Notes: generated by a model not told the origin, from the sequence alone. 64,000 nucleotides of DNA from Pseudomonadota bacterium (GCA_022574185.1 JACZSM010000003.1:45010-109009), one strand, 5' to 3'; positions 1-9,473 are shown, numbered from the stretch's first letter. Made by a program: numbers and translations.

Positions 1-1519
1 TGAGCTGCGTCTGCCAACCAACATCGTCAATTTCGGCTGCTGACAGCGATTCCATCAGTTCGCAAAAATCACCCCAGCCAGCGGCGGTTGCCGCCGGTGG
101 TCGAAAACTACGTATCGCTGAAAAACCGTACTCGCCGTACGCGAGGTGCTGAAAACATCGCGACGCGTATGCCGGGCCCATGCCCGGCAGCAGTTTCAGG
201 ACACGAAACGCGGCGATTTCATTCTTTGGGTTTTCTGCCCACTTGAGTATCGACAACACGTCTTTTACATGGCCCGCTTCGAGAAATTTGAGGCCGCCGT
301 ATTTGACGTAGGGGATATTCCTTCGCACCAGCTCAAGTTCGAGCCTGTCGCTGTGATGGGCACCACGAAATAGCACCGCCTGATCCATGAGTTGCATGCC
401 CGCTTCACGATTTTCGAGAATAGCAGCTATAACAAAATCCGCCTCCGCATCACCATCCTCGACGGTCACATAAGTCGGATTTGCACCATCTTTACGCTGT
501 GAATACAAGTCCTTACGGTATAGTCGCTCGCTTTCCGCAATCAGGCAGTTTGCGGTATTGAGTATTGCCTGTGTTGACCGGTAATTTTCGGCGAGCGAGA
601 TGACCTTTGCAGCCGGCGTGAACTGATCGGCGAAGCCCAGGATATTTTCGACGTCGGCCGCCCTGAATGAGTAGATCGACTGTGCGTCATCGCCGACAAC
701 CGTTACACCATCGCCATCGGGTTTGATAGCGCGCAGAATCTGCGCCTGAATGAGGTTGGTGTCTTGATATTCATCCACGAGTACGTGATCGAAGCATGAC
801 CCAATTTCACTTGCGAATTCTGCGTCTGCGACAAGATGCCCCCAGTAAAGCAACAGGTCATCGTAATCGAGCGACTGACACTGCTGCTTGCGATCGACAT
901 AGTGCAGAAACAACTCACGGAGTTCGGCTTCCCAGTCTGCGCACCATGGATAGAATTCACTGAGTATGTCAGCCAAAGGTTTTTGTGTGTTGACACACCG
1001 TGAATAAATCGCGAGGCAGGTGTCTTTCTTCGGAAATCGGCGCATTTTCCGGGACAATGCCAGTTCGTGCCTCGTGATATCGATGCTATCAGCAGCGTCG
1101 CCACGATCGAGAACCGAGAAGCCTGGGTCAAGCCCGAGATTGCCGGCATAGCATCTCAACAAACGATTGGCGATCGAATGAAACGTGCCAGACCATGGCA
1201 AAATTCCAGCCGGTAACCGAATTGCGTCATCCGCTGCAATTGCTCGGCGCACGATGGTATCGACACGACGGTTCATTTCCTGGGCCGCACGGCGCGTGAA
1301 GGTCAGCAACAGGATGCGTTCGGGACTAACGCCACAAATGATCAAGTGAGCCACGCGGTGCGCCAGCATCATCGTCTTGCCCGTGCCGGCACCAGCAATG
1401 ACGAGCAACGGGCCAGCCCGGAAGTTGTTGCCAGCGTCTGGCGCGCCATAAACTGCCGCCTGGCGTTGTGCCGGGTTCAGTGTCACAAGGTAGTCGTCGG
1501 TACACTCGGCCGCTTGCAC
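1..1519 (-). CDS. UvrD/Rep-family superfamily 1 DNA helicase, C-terminal part outside the window
   Basis: This is an ATP-dependent 3'-5' helicase of the UvrD/PcrA/Rep type, acting in DNA repair or replication restart. My reading of the reverse strand gives about 506 codons with no stop. Motifs appear in family order: Q motif LNPAQRQAA (about residue 14), Walker A GAGTGKT (43-49), Ia LTFTRRAAQEM, Walker B VDEYQDT (248-254), motif III VVGDDAQSIYSFRA and motif IV AENYRST. The start is taken as GTG at 1519 because a GAGG lies about 9 bases upstream and an in-frame TAA stops the frame just above. Domain 2B and motifs V-VI lie beyond base 1. A perfect LexA box overlaps the promoter, so the gene is probably SOS-induced. 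Whether it is the true uvrD orthologue cannot be told from the N-terminal part. Confidence 0.93.
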   Translation of the reverse strand, partial: MQAAECTDDYLVTLNPAQRQAAVYGAPDAGNNFRAGPLLVIAGAGTGKTMMLAHRVAHLIICGVSPERILLLTFTRRAAQEMNRRVDTIVRRAIAADDAIRLPAGILPWSGTFHSIANRLLRCYAGNLGLDPGFSVLDRGDAADSIDITRHELALSRKMRRFPKKDTCLAIYSRCVNTQKPLADILSEFYPWCADWEAELRELFLHYVDRKQQCQSLDYDDLLLYWGHLVADAEFASEIGSCFDHVLVDEYQDTNLIQAQILRAIKPDGDGVTVVGDDAQSIYSFRAADVENILGFADQFTPAAKVISLAENYRSTQAILNTANCLIAESERLYRKDLYSQRKDGANPTYVTVEDGDAEADFVIAAILENREAGMQLMDQAVLFRGAHHSDRLELELVRRNIPYVKYGGLKFLEAGHVKDVLSILKWAENPKNEIAAFRVLKLLPGMGPAYASRCFQHLAYGEYGFSAIRSFRPPAATAAGWGDFCELMESLSAAEIDDVGWQTQL

Positions 1520-1539
1520 GGTAGGCCCTCGGAGGAAAT

Positions 1540-1559
1540 ATCTGTATTTTTATACAGTA
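1540..1559 (-). promoter_or_regulatory. LexA (SOS) box overlapping the helicase promoter
   Basis: Bases 1542-1557 read CTGT-N8-ACAG, a perfect match to the gammaproteobacterial LexA consensus with an AT-only spacer. It lies 23 bases upstream of the GTG start. On the reverse strand a -35-like TTGTAA is followed by a TATAAA inside the box, so bound LexA would cover the -10 element. E. coli uvrD is LexA-regulated in the same manner. Confidence 0.88.
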
Positions 1560-1696
1560 CTGGATAAATTTACAAGTGCAAGTTCGCGCCGGCACATAAT
1601 TCGTCAGGAAGCAGTGCCACGCTTTTGCTTGCAAGCTCGTGTATAAGTCGAAGCAGACACCCTTCAAGAGACCCTCGTGACTGTTGACTTGATCGA

Positions 1697-4057
1697 ATGA
1701 CGCCTGACATCGCATTTGTTCTGGGCGTTCTCATCGTCTCGCTGATCCTGTTTATCAGCGAAGTCATTCGCATGGACCTCGTCGCCTTGCTGGTGCTTGG
1801 TGCGCTGGCACTAAAAGGGGTGGTTGACGCCGATCAGGCGTTCGCCGGATTTTCGAATAGCGCTGTGATCACGGTCTGGGCGATGTTCATCCTGAGCGCG
1901 GGACTTACCCGCACCGGCATCGCCGCCATTATCGGCCGCCAGGTCATGCGCCTGGGCGGTAGTCGCGAAATCACGATGATTTTCGTCATCATGATTACGG
2001 GCGCAGTGCTGTCAGCATTCATGAATAACATCGGCGTCGCCGCATTGATGTTGCCCGTCGTCGTCGAAATTGCACGCCGCACGCGCATTCCCGCATCGCG
2101 ACTGTTGATGCCCCTGGCTTATTCAACCTTGCTCGGTGGCCTGATGACATTGATTGGCACGCCGCCAAATCTCCTGATCAGTGAGGCGTTGACGCAGAAC
2201 GGCAACGCACCGTTCAAGTTGTTCGATTTCACGCCACTGGGCGGTGCCGTTATGATCATTGGCGTATTGTTCGTCACTCTTTTCGGCCGCTTTTTACTGC
2301 CTAAGCGCCACGCTGAACGCGACAAGCACGTCAGCCAACGCAGTCTTCGCTCCCAGTACAAGCTACACGAACACACGTTCATGATGCGTGTACCAAGCTT
2401 CTCGGTACTCGTCGGCAAGACTCTCGCCGAAAGCCGTATTGGCACTTCGACCGGGCTAATTATTTTAGCCCTGGTTCGGGAAGGTCGCAGCGAAACCTTG
2501 CCAAGTCGTCAAACCATCCTGCGCGGTGGCGACGGTATCCTCGTGCAGGGTCGGCTCGATCAATTCCGTGAGTTGCGCCGCTGGAGCGATCTCGTTATCG
2601 AACGTGAAGCACCGGTCCTGAAGTCCATGGTGGCGGCGAAAGTCGCTTATGCAGAGGTGACGATTGCCGACACATCCCCGCTCATATCGGAACTCGTGCG
2701 CGACGCGGCATTTCGCACCCGTTTCAACGTCGCCGTCGTCGGACTGTGGCGCAAGGACCGATACCGCCTCACCAACCTTGCCTACGTGCCGCTGAGAACG
2801 GGCGAACGAATTCTCGTGCAAGGAGAATTCGCCGCACTGGAACAACTCGAAAAGTTTTCTGATTTCTCTGCCATCGAAATTCTCAGCACCGAGCGTCTGC
2901 AAGAGCAACACCACACCGAAGAACGCATGTTCGTCGTTCGCTTGCCCAAGACCAGCGAACTCGTTGGCGCTACGTTGCGCAAGAGCCGACTCGGAGATGT
3001 ATTTGATTTCCGCGTCGCGGCCATTTTTCGCGACGGCACGCTGAAGGTCATGCCGCGCGGTGATGAAACCCTTATTGGCGGCGATCTGTTGCTGATTGAA
3101 GGTCAGCCTGAGGACCTTGAGGTACTCCGCGGACTGCAGGAACTCGAGATAGACACCAGCGTACCGGCCAATCTCGGTGCGTTTGAATCTGAGCGTCTTA
3201 CCTTGATGGACGCAACTCTCGACCCACGCAGCAACCTTGCGGGCCGGTCGGTGGGTGAACTCAATTTTCGCGAACGATACGGCGTCGAACTCGCAGGCAT
3301 CTGGCGCGAAGGTGAACCCATTGGCACTGAGCTGGCCGACGAGCGCTTGCAGCTCGGTGATGCAATATTGTTGCTTGGACCGCGCGACCGGTTGGCGCTG
3401 CTGACGTCGGATTCGGACTTCCTGATCCTGACGCCGCTCGGTCAAAAACCACCGGACACACGGCGCGCACCACTTGCCGCATTCATCATGCTCGGTGTCG
3501 TGCTGTCCACCATGCTTGGCTACACCCCAATATCGGTTGCAGCGGTCGTGGGTGGCAGCATCATGGTGCTGACGGGTTGTTTGAATATGGAGCAGGCCTA
3601 TCGCGCGATCGACTGGCGCGCAATTTTTCTTATCGCCGGCATGCTGCCACTTGGTACAGCGATGCAGGAGACAGGCGCGGCAACTTTTCTTGCCGGCCAG
3701 GTCATGACGCTGCTGGGTGATGCAGGCCCATGGCCGGTCATCATGGGCCTCTATATCCTCACGGCGATGGCGACGATGATCATCCCGACCGCTGCGCTGG
3801 TTGTACTCATGTCGCCGATCGTGTTATCGGCAATGGCAGATATGGGGCTGGCGCCCGAGACTGCGATGATGGCAGTGGCGATGGCCGCATCCGCGAGCTT
3901 TACGAGTCCAATATCACATCCGGCAAATATTCTCGTAATGGGCCCCGGCGGATACCGATTCGTGGATTATCTCAAAGTCGGTGTGCCGTTGACGATTGTC
4001 GTATTCATCACCGTCATGGTGTTGCTACCTATTCTTTGGCCACTACAGGCTGTATGA
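1697..4057 (+). CDS. SLC13/DASS-family anion permease with four internal RCK_C (TrkA-C) domains
   Basis: This 786-residue inner-membrane carrier is probably a sodium-coupled importer of a small anion such as sulfate or a dicarboxylate. Hydrophobic helices fill residues 1-200 and 590-786. The N-terminal half carries SAFMNNIGVAALMLPV and GTPPNLLI and the C-terminal half SFTSPISHPANILVMGPGG, the paired re-entrant motifs of the family. Between them are four tandem RCK_C-like repeats (roughly 218-295, 310-385, 395-470, 490-560), each with an L-V-G-x-x-L or equivalent opening and an LxxGDxLLIxG-like end. Most homologues have two. The repeats suggest ligand gating. The substrate cannot be assigned. 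No strong Shine-Dalgarno is visible before the ATG. Confidence 0.9.
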   Translation: MTPDIAFVLGVLIVSLILFISEVIRMDLVALLVLGALALKGVVDADQAFAGFSNSAVITVWAMFILSAGLTRTGIAAIIGRQVMRLGGSREITMIFVIMITGAVLSAFMNNIGVAALMLPVVVEIARRTRIPASRLLMPLAYSTLLGGLMTLIGTPPNLLISEALTQNGNAPFKLFDFTPLGGAVMIIGVLFVTLFGRFLLPKRHAERDKHVSQRSLRSQYKLHEHTFMMRVPSFSVLVGKTLAESRIGTSTGLIILALVREGRSETLPSRQTILRGGDGILVQGRLDQFRELRRWSDLVIEREAPVLKSMVAAKVAYAEVTIADTSPLISELVRDAAFRTRFNVAVVGLWRKDRYRLTNLAYVPLRTGERILVQGEFAALEQLEKFSDFSAIEILSTERLQEQHHTEERMFVVRLPKTSELVGATLRKSRLGDVFDFRVAAIFRDGTLKVMPRGDETLIGGDLLLIEGQPEDLEVLRGLQELEIDTSVPANLGAFESERLTLMDATLDPRSNLAGRSVGELNFRERYGVELAGIWREGEPIGTELADERLQLGDAILLLGPRDRLALLTSDSDFLILTPLGQKPPDTRRAPLAAFIMLGVVLSTMLGYTPISVAAVVGGSIMVLTGCLNMEQAYRAIDWRAIFLIAGMLPLGTAMQETGAATFLAGQVMTLLGDAGPWPVIMGLYILTAMATMIIPTAALVVLMSPIVLSAMADMGLAPETAMMAVAMAASASFTSPISHPANILVMGPGGYRFVDYLKVGVPLTIVVFITVMVLLPILWPLQAV

Positions 4058-4096
4058 CGGTTCGTCAGGCGGACCTGCCCGCCGGCTGCCGATGCT

Positions 4097-4804
4097 CTAT
4101 TCGGTCGCTGCGTTGTCAAACTCACGCTTGCGCGGAATCTCGATCAACAGCTCGCCATCTATTGCGACCGGACCCAGTTCGACGGAATAGGCTTTTGCTA
4201 AAAGCGCCTCAACGGCTTCGGTGTCGATACCGCTGAATTCGCCGCTACCGCCGACGACTCGCGCCGTCCCAAGCGCGCCAGGGCCTGACGTGATATTGCC
4301 ATGCCATGTCCCGCGCCAGTTGTCACCCGAACTCCTGTACGCAGGGATTACAACTTTGCGCAGATAACTCCAGTAGTTTTCAGATTGCTCGATAAAGAGA
4401 CTGCCGCGCCCAGGTAAAAAGATATGCCAGACGCTATCGACAATGGCTGCGCCGTCCAGAATGTTGCTGCTCTCCGAATCAGACGAGAACTTGATGCCGA
4501 TGCCGGCCACCTGGCCGCGGCTGTCCAATAGTACTGTTGCCATGGCTCTGGTCAGGCGGATAGTCGGCTCCCAGAGCTGCAACACCTTGACGGGATGTGG
4601 GTCGACTTGTGACTCGCCGTCATTCGTGTAGATCAGCGAATCCTGCGCTACGGCGGAATAATGGAGCGTGATCACGTCATTGTCGGTCACAGACAACGGC
4701 GACAGTTTATTCTGTGACGTCAACGGGTTGAAATACAACATCAAGAACAGCGCCGCGATGCCGACCAGCATACCGATAATCAAAGAGATCACATACTTCA
4801 TCAT
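4097..4804 (-). CDS. Membrane-anchored protein of unknown function, paralogue of its upstream neighbour
   Basis: 235 residues with a single N-terminal hydrophobic helix (residues 4-24), then a periplasmic domain. I do not recognise a named family. It shares with the protein encoded just upstream the same architecture, a Trp-Pro/Glu-Pro element in the middle (LWEPTIRL versus LEWPSNNL) and a following W-x(2-3)-LP-x-RGS block (WHIFLPGRGSLFI versus WVLHLPARGSVYL). The start codon overlaps the upstream stop as ATGA, so the two are co-translated and their products may act together at the envelope. A tandem duplication followed by divergence is my inference. Confidence 0.8.
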   Translation of the reverse strand: MMKYVISLIIGMLVGIAALFLMLYFNPLTSQNKLSPLSVTDNDVITLHYSAVAQDSLIYTNDGESQVDPHPVKVLQLWEPTIRLTRAMATVLLDSRGQVAGIGIKFSSDSESSNILDGAAIVDSVWHIFLPGRGSLFIEQSENYWSYLRKVVIPAYRSSGDNWRGTWHGNITSGPGALGTARVVGGSGEFSGIDTEAVEALLAKAYSVELGPVAIDGELLIEIPRKREFDNAATE

Positions 4805-5373
4805 TGGTCTTCCAGGCGGCCGACAAATTCGGTCTTGAGCTCGATCCGCCCGGCTGTCGCATCATCAGACGCCGCTGTATCTACGATCCAGCGTTCCGTT
4901 ACCTGCCCCTGCAATGACGAAAATTCCCGGGTCCCTGCCCGCAGCTCGCCTACTCGATAGCCACCGATGACCGCCTCGGGCTGCATCGTCAGATACACCG
5001 AGCCACGAGCAGGCAGGTGCAGAACCCACTCGATGATGTCACCGCGCTCACCACCGCTCGCAGCGACTCTGCTCGCGATCCCGACCACAATATCTTTGGC
5101 ATTGCGAAGCTTGAAGAGTTCGGCTCGAATGCCGGCAAAAAGATTGTTGGATGGCCACTCAAGACCAAGCGGCAATGCAACCTGCTGGTTTGGCGCGCCA
5201 ACCATAATGCGGTCGGTTGGCACGTTGATATGAAACGATTCGATGTTGCCGCCGTTCGGCTTTACCTCAATCATCGATTGCTCACGAACTTGATCAACCG
5301 CGGGCACGTAATACAACGCCGCAACACCGACTGCTACGCCAAGAAGAATTCCAGCAATGAAGCTCTTGAACAA
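4801..5373 (-). CDS. Membrane-anchored protein of unknown function, first gene of a paralogous pair
   Basis: 190 residues: a hydrophobic N-terminal helix (about 4-25, FIAGILLGVAVGVAALYYV) followed by a soluble, probably periplasmic domain with the LPARGSVYL block also seen in the downstream paralogue. It is first in a two-gene operon; its TGA overlaps the next ATG. The 239 bases up to the divergent gene at 5613 must hold the promoter. I could not match the fold to a named family. Confidence 0.78.
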   Translation of the reverse strand: MFKSFIAGILLGVAVGVAALYYVPAVDQVREQSMIEVKPNGGNIESFHINVPTDRIMVGAPNQQVALPLGLEWPSNNLFAGIRAELFKLRNAKDIVVGIASRVAASGGERGDIIEWVLHLPARGSVYLTMQPEAVIGGYRVGELRAGTREFSSLQGQVTERWIVDTAASDDATAGRIELKTEFVGRLEDQ

Positions 5374-5612
5374 TTTGCTATTCCATTAATTCGGGGCAAG
5401 ACGCCGGCAAACCGGGCGTTTCCCCGTAAGTTTAGTTTAGTGGCGCCTCCCTCACACCATCGACCTGTCAAATTGTGACGGGGCGCACAACAAATGACCC
5501 TTTTCGTGCATTGGTCACTCTCGTAAGCACTTAAATTGCAAGGATTTTCGCAAGGGCTTCTCGCCCTGTACAATCCGCGGGCCCATGCAGTCTCAATGTT
5601 GAGCCACACATC

Positions 5613-6350
5613 GTGCCAAAACCAATCTGCCTCTGGTCGGGTCCGCGAACCGTTTCGACGGCCTTGATGTACAGCTTCGCGCAGCGCGAAGATGTCCTGG
5701 TTGTCGATGAACCGCTGTATGGCCACTATCTTCGCGTTTCAGGTGCCGATCATCCCGGGCGCGAACAGGTACTCGCGAGCATGAACTGTGATGGCGACAG
5801 CGTCATGCACGATTTGCTCGATGCACAGGCCCGTGACGATTCAAGGCATCACTTTTTCAAGCACATGGCGCATCATCTCATCGCATTGGATCTGGGATTT
5901 CTCACGCGGACCTGCAATATCATGCTGATTCGCGATCCGGAGGAAATGTTGCCGTCTTTGACGATCCAGGTGCCGCAAGCCAAACTTGCTGACACAGGCC
6001 TGCGACAACAATGGGAGCTGTATTCCGACCTCCTTAATTCGGGCCAGGATCCAGCCATTATCGATTCCCGTGAATTATTACTGGATCCGGAGGGTGTGCT
6101 GCGGAAACTCTGCGCTCATCTTGGTCTGGCCTTCAGCAAAAGCATGTTGCACTGGACCGCCGGAGCACGCGCCGAGGATGGCGTCTGGGCTCCGTATTGG
6201 TATCACGCCTTGCATCGGAGCACGGGATTTGCAGCTTACGAGCCGAAGACCGGATTTCCTGCTGCGCTTAAACCGCTGCTTGTCGAATGCAAACCATGGT
6301 ATGACAGGCTATTCGCCGGTGCGATTCGAAGCAGCAATCACGGTACTTAA
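5613..6350 (+). CDS. Sulfotransferase-like P-loop protein, coupled to an aminotransferase gene
   Basis: 245 residues. Residues 6-20 (LWSGPRTVSTALMYS) form the phosphosulfate-binding P-loop of the sulfotransferase fold, and LIRDPEEMLPSL near residue 106 fits the 3'-phosphate-binding strand-helix. The start is a GTG with only a weak GAG upstream. The stop is two bases before the start of the class IV aminotransferase, so the two are co-translated. The same two domains occur fused in plant branched-chain-aminotransferase-like proteins, as I recall them, which supports a joint function. The acceptor substrate is unknown; a kinase-like or non-sulfating activity is possible. Confidence 0.82.
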   Translation: MPKPICLWSGPRTVSTALMYSFAQREDVLVVDEPLYGHYLRVSGADHPGREQVLASMNCDGDSVMHDLLDAQARDDSRHHFFKHMAHHLIALDLGFLTRTCNIMLIRDPEEMLPSLTIQVPQAKLADTGLRQQWELYSDLLNSGQDPAIIDSRELLLDPEGVLRKLCAHLGLAFSKSMLHWTAGARAEDGVWAPYWYHALHRSTGFAAYEPKTGFPAALKPLLVECKPWYDRLFAGAIRSSNHGT

Positions 6351-6352
6351 AG

Positions 6353-7252
6353 TTGAACATCCCGGATTCTCGAAATAAAGACATTACTGTGTTCGTCGAC
6401 GGCGAACTCCTGCCGCGTGCCGAGGCAAAAGTTTCGGTATTTGACAGTGTCGTGCAAGGCGGCGACGCGGTCTGGGAGGGATTGCGAATTTACAAAGGAC
6501 GCATCGCGGCTTTGGATGAACATCTTGCACGACTGCAGAACTCGGCCAAGGCGCTCGCCTTTGCAGCGGTGCCACCGTCCGCAGAAATTCGCAAAGCCAT
6601 CTTTTCCACACTCGAGGCAAATGGCATGCGCGACAACGCGCATATTCGCCTGACACTGACTCGAGGCGAGAAAGTTACGTCCGGCATGAATCCCCGATTC
6701 AACCAGTCCGGCTGTACACTGATTGTACTTGCCGAGTGGAAGCCGCCGGTGTATTCCGACAATGGCATTCGCGTCATTACGGCCGCAATACGCCGCAATA
6801 CGCCGCAATGTCTCGACTCCAAGATTCACCATAACAATCTGCTCAACAACATCCTCGCTTCGATCGAAGCGAACGTTGCAGCTGTGGACAGCGCAATAAT
6901 GCTCGATATTGACGGTTTTGTTGCGGAAACAAACGACGCTAATATTTTCATTGTGAGCGGCGGCGCGCTTAGCACGCCGTACGCCGACGCATGTTTGCCC
7001 GGTTTGACTCGACAATCAATTTTGGATATCTGTGCGGAACAACTGATTCCTGCGCGGGAGTGCAAACTCTCATTGAGCGAGATATACACAGCGGATGAAG
7101 TATTTACGACTGGAACCATGGGCGAACTAACGCCGATTCTTGAAGCTGATGGTCGTATTATTGGCGACGGCTGCGTTGGCGAACTTACAAGAACATTGCA
7201 ACAGCTTTACCGAAAATATGCATTCGAACACGGTACGCCGCTGCCGTTTTGA
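6353..7252 (+). CDS. Class IV PLP-dependent aminotransferase (branched-chain/D-amino-acid type)
   Basis: 299 residues of the fold-type IV family that includes IlvE, D-amino-acid aminotransferase and aminodeoxychorismate lyase. The PLP lysine is K157 in LDSKIHHNNLLNN, and GFVAETNDANIF (189-200) holds the phosphate- and pyridine-binding residues. The start is TTG at 6353, two bases after the sulfotransferase stop; an in-frame GTG at 6389 is an alternative. Substrate specificity is not evident. The tight coupling to a sulfotransferase argues against a plain housekeeping ilvE. Confidence 0.86.
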   Translation: MNIPDSRNKDITVFVDGELLPRAEAKVSVFDSVVQGGDAVWEGLRIYKGRIAALDEHLARLQNSAKALAFAAVPPSAEIRKAIFSTLEANGMRDNAHIRLTLTRGEKVTSGMNPRFNQSGCTLIVLAEWKPPVYSDNGIRVITAAIRRNTPQCLDSKIHHNNLLNNILASIEANVAAVDSAIMLDIDGFVAETNDANIFIVSGGALSTPYADACLPGLTRQSILDICAEQLIPARECKLSLSEIYTADEVFTTGTMGELTPILEADGRIIGDGCVGELTRTLQQLYRKYAFEHGTPLPF

Positions 7253-7315
7253 ACCAGGAACCCTCTTATTTATTCTGCATGCAAGATACGAGTTCTTGAA
7301 AAGATCAGAGGTTTC

Positions 7316-8866
7316 CTAGTCCGAGTTGAAGTACGCGGCCAGGTAATCTTCCAGGCTGATCTTATCGTTTGCTTCGATTTCACTCTGCTGTTGAAGAGAT
7401 CGTGCCACCTCGACATCAAATTGCCGTTGTCGATCCTCTGACAGCGGCGGAATCTCCGCGAAATAATCTTTGTGGCTTTGTGCAACCGATAATGCAAAGT
7501 CGAAGAAACTGCAGTTGGCATTACGCAGTTCGTCAAGCAAACGCGCCGACGGCGTTGTGTCCGGGTGATCCACCATCGATTGCATCATTCGTACCGCCTG
7601 AACGTAGCTGTCACCCCCCTCTCCTGCGTCGATCAACTCGGCGATAGCAATTACATTTGCGAGTATCTCGCCCGCCCAGGTTTTCAGCGTCACTGCATCA
7701 CTGCCGCGCTGTAATCGAAATTTTGGATCCCGTCCTTGCGTAGCTGTTCCCGTATGATTGCGCCTGGTTTCTCGCAGTGAACTGTCATTGAGAGGCGGGC
7801 TGTCTTCGACGAGACAATAGATAAGAAACGCTTCGACGAAGCGCATCGTATTCTGGTTAATTCCGGCAGGATCGTTGACGTTGATATCAAGCGAGCGAAT
7901 CTCGACGTATTCGATGCCATCTCGCCGCAGGGCTGTTGTAGGGCGCTCGCCGGACTTCGCGACACGCTTTGGTCTGACGGGACTGTAGTACTCATTTTCG
8001 ATCTGCAATCGATTGGTATTCAATTGCCGATACTCTCCATCAACTTTCACGCCGATGTGCTTGTACGCTGGCTCGGGCGTTCTGATTGCCCTGTCAAGGT
8101 CGCAAATGTATTCGTCCAGACTATTGAGGGAAATATTGATACGCGCCTGATTTTGATTACTGTAGCCGAGATCGCTCATGCGCAGCGATGTACCGTATGG
8201 TTCATACCAGGTCTCTTCATTCAATGCGGCCATTTTCACGTCGGCATTGCCTGCGAACGATTTGCACATCGCTGGCGATGCTCCGCAAAGATATAAGACG
8301 AGCCAGCCGAAGCGCCTGAAATTTCGAACGAGGCCGAGATATTGTTCAGATCGAAACTGATCGTCGCTCTGTCGATCGCAAACGACTTCTCGGTACTCGA
8401 GCCAAAACTGATCTGGCAATGAGTAATTGAAGTGCACACCAGCGATAGTCTGCATGTGTCTGCCATATCGGTAACCGAGTCCGCGCCGATAAATCGTTTT
8501 CATCTGCCCGACATTCGAGGTGCCATAACGCGCTAGAGGAACCAGCGAATCAGCAGGCACGCGACACGGCATACTTGTGATCCAGAGCAACTCATTTCCC
8601 AGTCGTTTATAGGTGAACTGATGAACGTCACAAAGAAAATGCAGGGACTCCCATGTGTTGGCGAACGCAGGTGTGATGAATTCCAGCAGTGCCTCTGAAA
8701 AATCTGTTGTAATGAATCGATTGGTGAGTGCCGAGCCGAGCGCAACTGGATGGACTGTGCGCGACAAGTCTCCGCTAGCATCAATGCGTAACGACTCCTT
8801 CTCGATACCTTTGAGACCGCCAGCCAGTGGATTGCCCGATGCGGAAGCGAGGGCGCCCAGGCGCAT
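7316..8866 (-). CDS. gshA: Glutamate-cysteine ligase
   Basis: The enzyme joins glutamate to cysteine with ATP, the first step of glutathione synthesis, in the cytoplasm. The 516 residues match the proteobacterial type 1 family in length and in motifs: GGLKGIEKESLR near the N-terminus (metal and ATP site), TTDFSEALLEFITPA, GVHFNYSLP and the SLDINVNDPAGI block. The frame is open to a TTG at 8884, but ATG 8866 has AGGGA six bases upstream and begins just before the conserved region. It is convergent with the aminotransferase gene. Downstream, an AGGAACCCTCT/AGAGGTTTCCT inverted repeat (7257-7317) has a 39-base loop and no U-tract, so it is not a classical terminator. Confidence 0.96.
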   Translation of the reverse strand: MRLGALASASGNPLAGGLKGIEKESLRIDASGDLSRTVHPVALGSALTNRFITTDFSEALLEFITPAFANTWESLHFLCDVHQFTYKRLGNELLWITSMPCRVPADSLVPLARYGTSNVGQMKTIYRRGLGYRYGRHMQTIAGVHFNYSLPDQFWLEYREVVCDRQSDDQFRSEQYLGLVRNFRRFGWLVLYLCGASPAMCKSFAGNADVKMAALNEETWYEPYGTSLRMSDLGYSNQNQARINISLNSLDEYICDLDRAIRTPEPAYKHIGVKVDGEYRQLNTNRLQIENEYYSPVRPKRVAKSGERPTTALRRDGIEYVEIRSLDINVNDPAGINQNTMRFVEAFLIYCLVEDSPPLNDSSLRETRRNHTGTATQGRDPKFRLQRGSDAVTLKTWAGEILANVIAIAELIDAGEGGDSYVQAVRMMQSMVDHPDTTPSARLLDELRNANCSFFDFALSVAQSHKDYFAEIPPLSEDRQRQFDVEVARSLQQQSEIEANDKISLEDYLAAYFNSD

Positions 8867-9074
8867 GTCAAATCCCTGTCTCAAATTTTTTCTCTTCGTC
8901 GAGCGATGCGATCAAACTGGCCCGCTGTTTTACCACAAGCGTGGAATGTTCGCGCCATTTGCGTTTGCACGCCATTGCCACAGGCGCCGACTGACCTTGT
9001 TCCTTAACAATCGATCCTGGCAACGAGTACTATGCGTTCTGGCAGCCACAATCCACTTCCGGAGCATTACTGGT

Positions 9075-9473
9075 ATGGATCGTACACAGCGACGCCGGAT
9101 GCGCGACTATGCTCCCGGCCAGCCCACACTTATCAGCGAAGGCTGCAAGATATCGGGTCTGATTACAGGAACTAGCGACGTTCTGGTCAATGGCGAAATC
9201 GACGGCGAGTGTGACCTGAGTGGTACGGTCACGCTCACCCGAAATGGTCGTTGGACCGGCACTATCCGGGCGGGCAACATCATTATCGCAGGCCACGTAG
9301 AAGGCGACATCATCTCCGCTGGCAAAATTGAAATTACCGACACCGCGAAAATCGCCGGAACCGTGTCGGGAGCAGCAATTGCAGTCGCCGAAGGAGCCAT
9401 TGTCGAGGGTGTTATGAAGACCACGGGCGCTAGCAAGCCGGTAAAGTTTATCGAAAAGCGCAAGAACGACTGA
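9075..9473 (+). CDS. Bactofilin (polymer-forming cytoskeletal protein)
   Basis: 132 residues. After a short basic, proline-containing tail, residues 17-120 form the glycine- and hydrophobic-patterned right-handed beta-helix of bactofilins (ISEGCKISGLITGTSDVLV, followed by repeating DI-G or TI-AG turns). Bactofilins self-polymerise without nucleotide and position cell-wall or polar factors. The start was set at ATG 9075 because GGAG lies ten bases upstream; the open frame extends back into gshA but without family similarity. It is divergent from gshA and upstream of a c-di-GMP protein. Confidence 0.9.
   Translation: MDRTQRRRMRDYAPGQPTLISEGCKISGLITGTSDVLVNGEIDGECDLSGTVTLTRNGRWTGTIRAGNIIIAGHVEGDIISAGKIEITDTAKIAGTVSGAAIAVAEGAIVEGVMKTTGASKPVKFIEKRKND

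Noticed and set aside
703..1715. Several open frames of 60-150 codons on both strands over 146-1773
   Set aside because: They are out of frame with the continuous helicase reading on the minus strand, which carries all SF1 motifs in order.
7257..7317. Bidirectional terminator between the aminotransferase gene and gshA
   Set aside because: The inverted repeat has a 39-base loop and no T-run, so it does not meet terminator criteria.
8655..9074. Longer N-terminus for the bactofilin
   Set aside because: The open frame overlaps gshA in reverse and lacks bactofilin similarity; ATG 9075 has the ribosome site.
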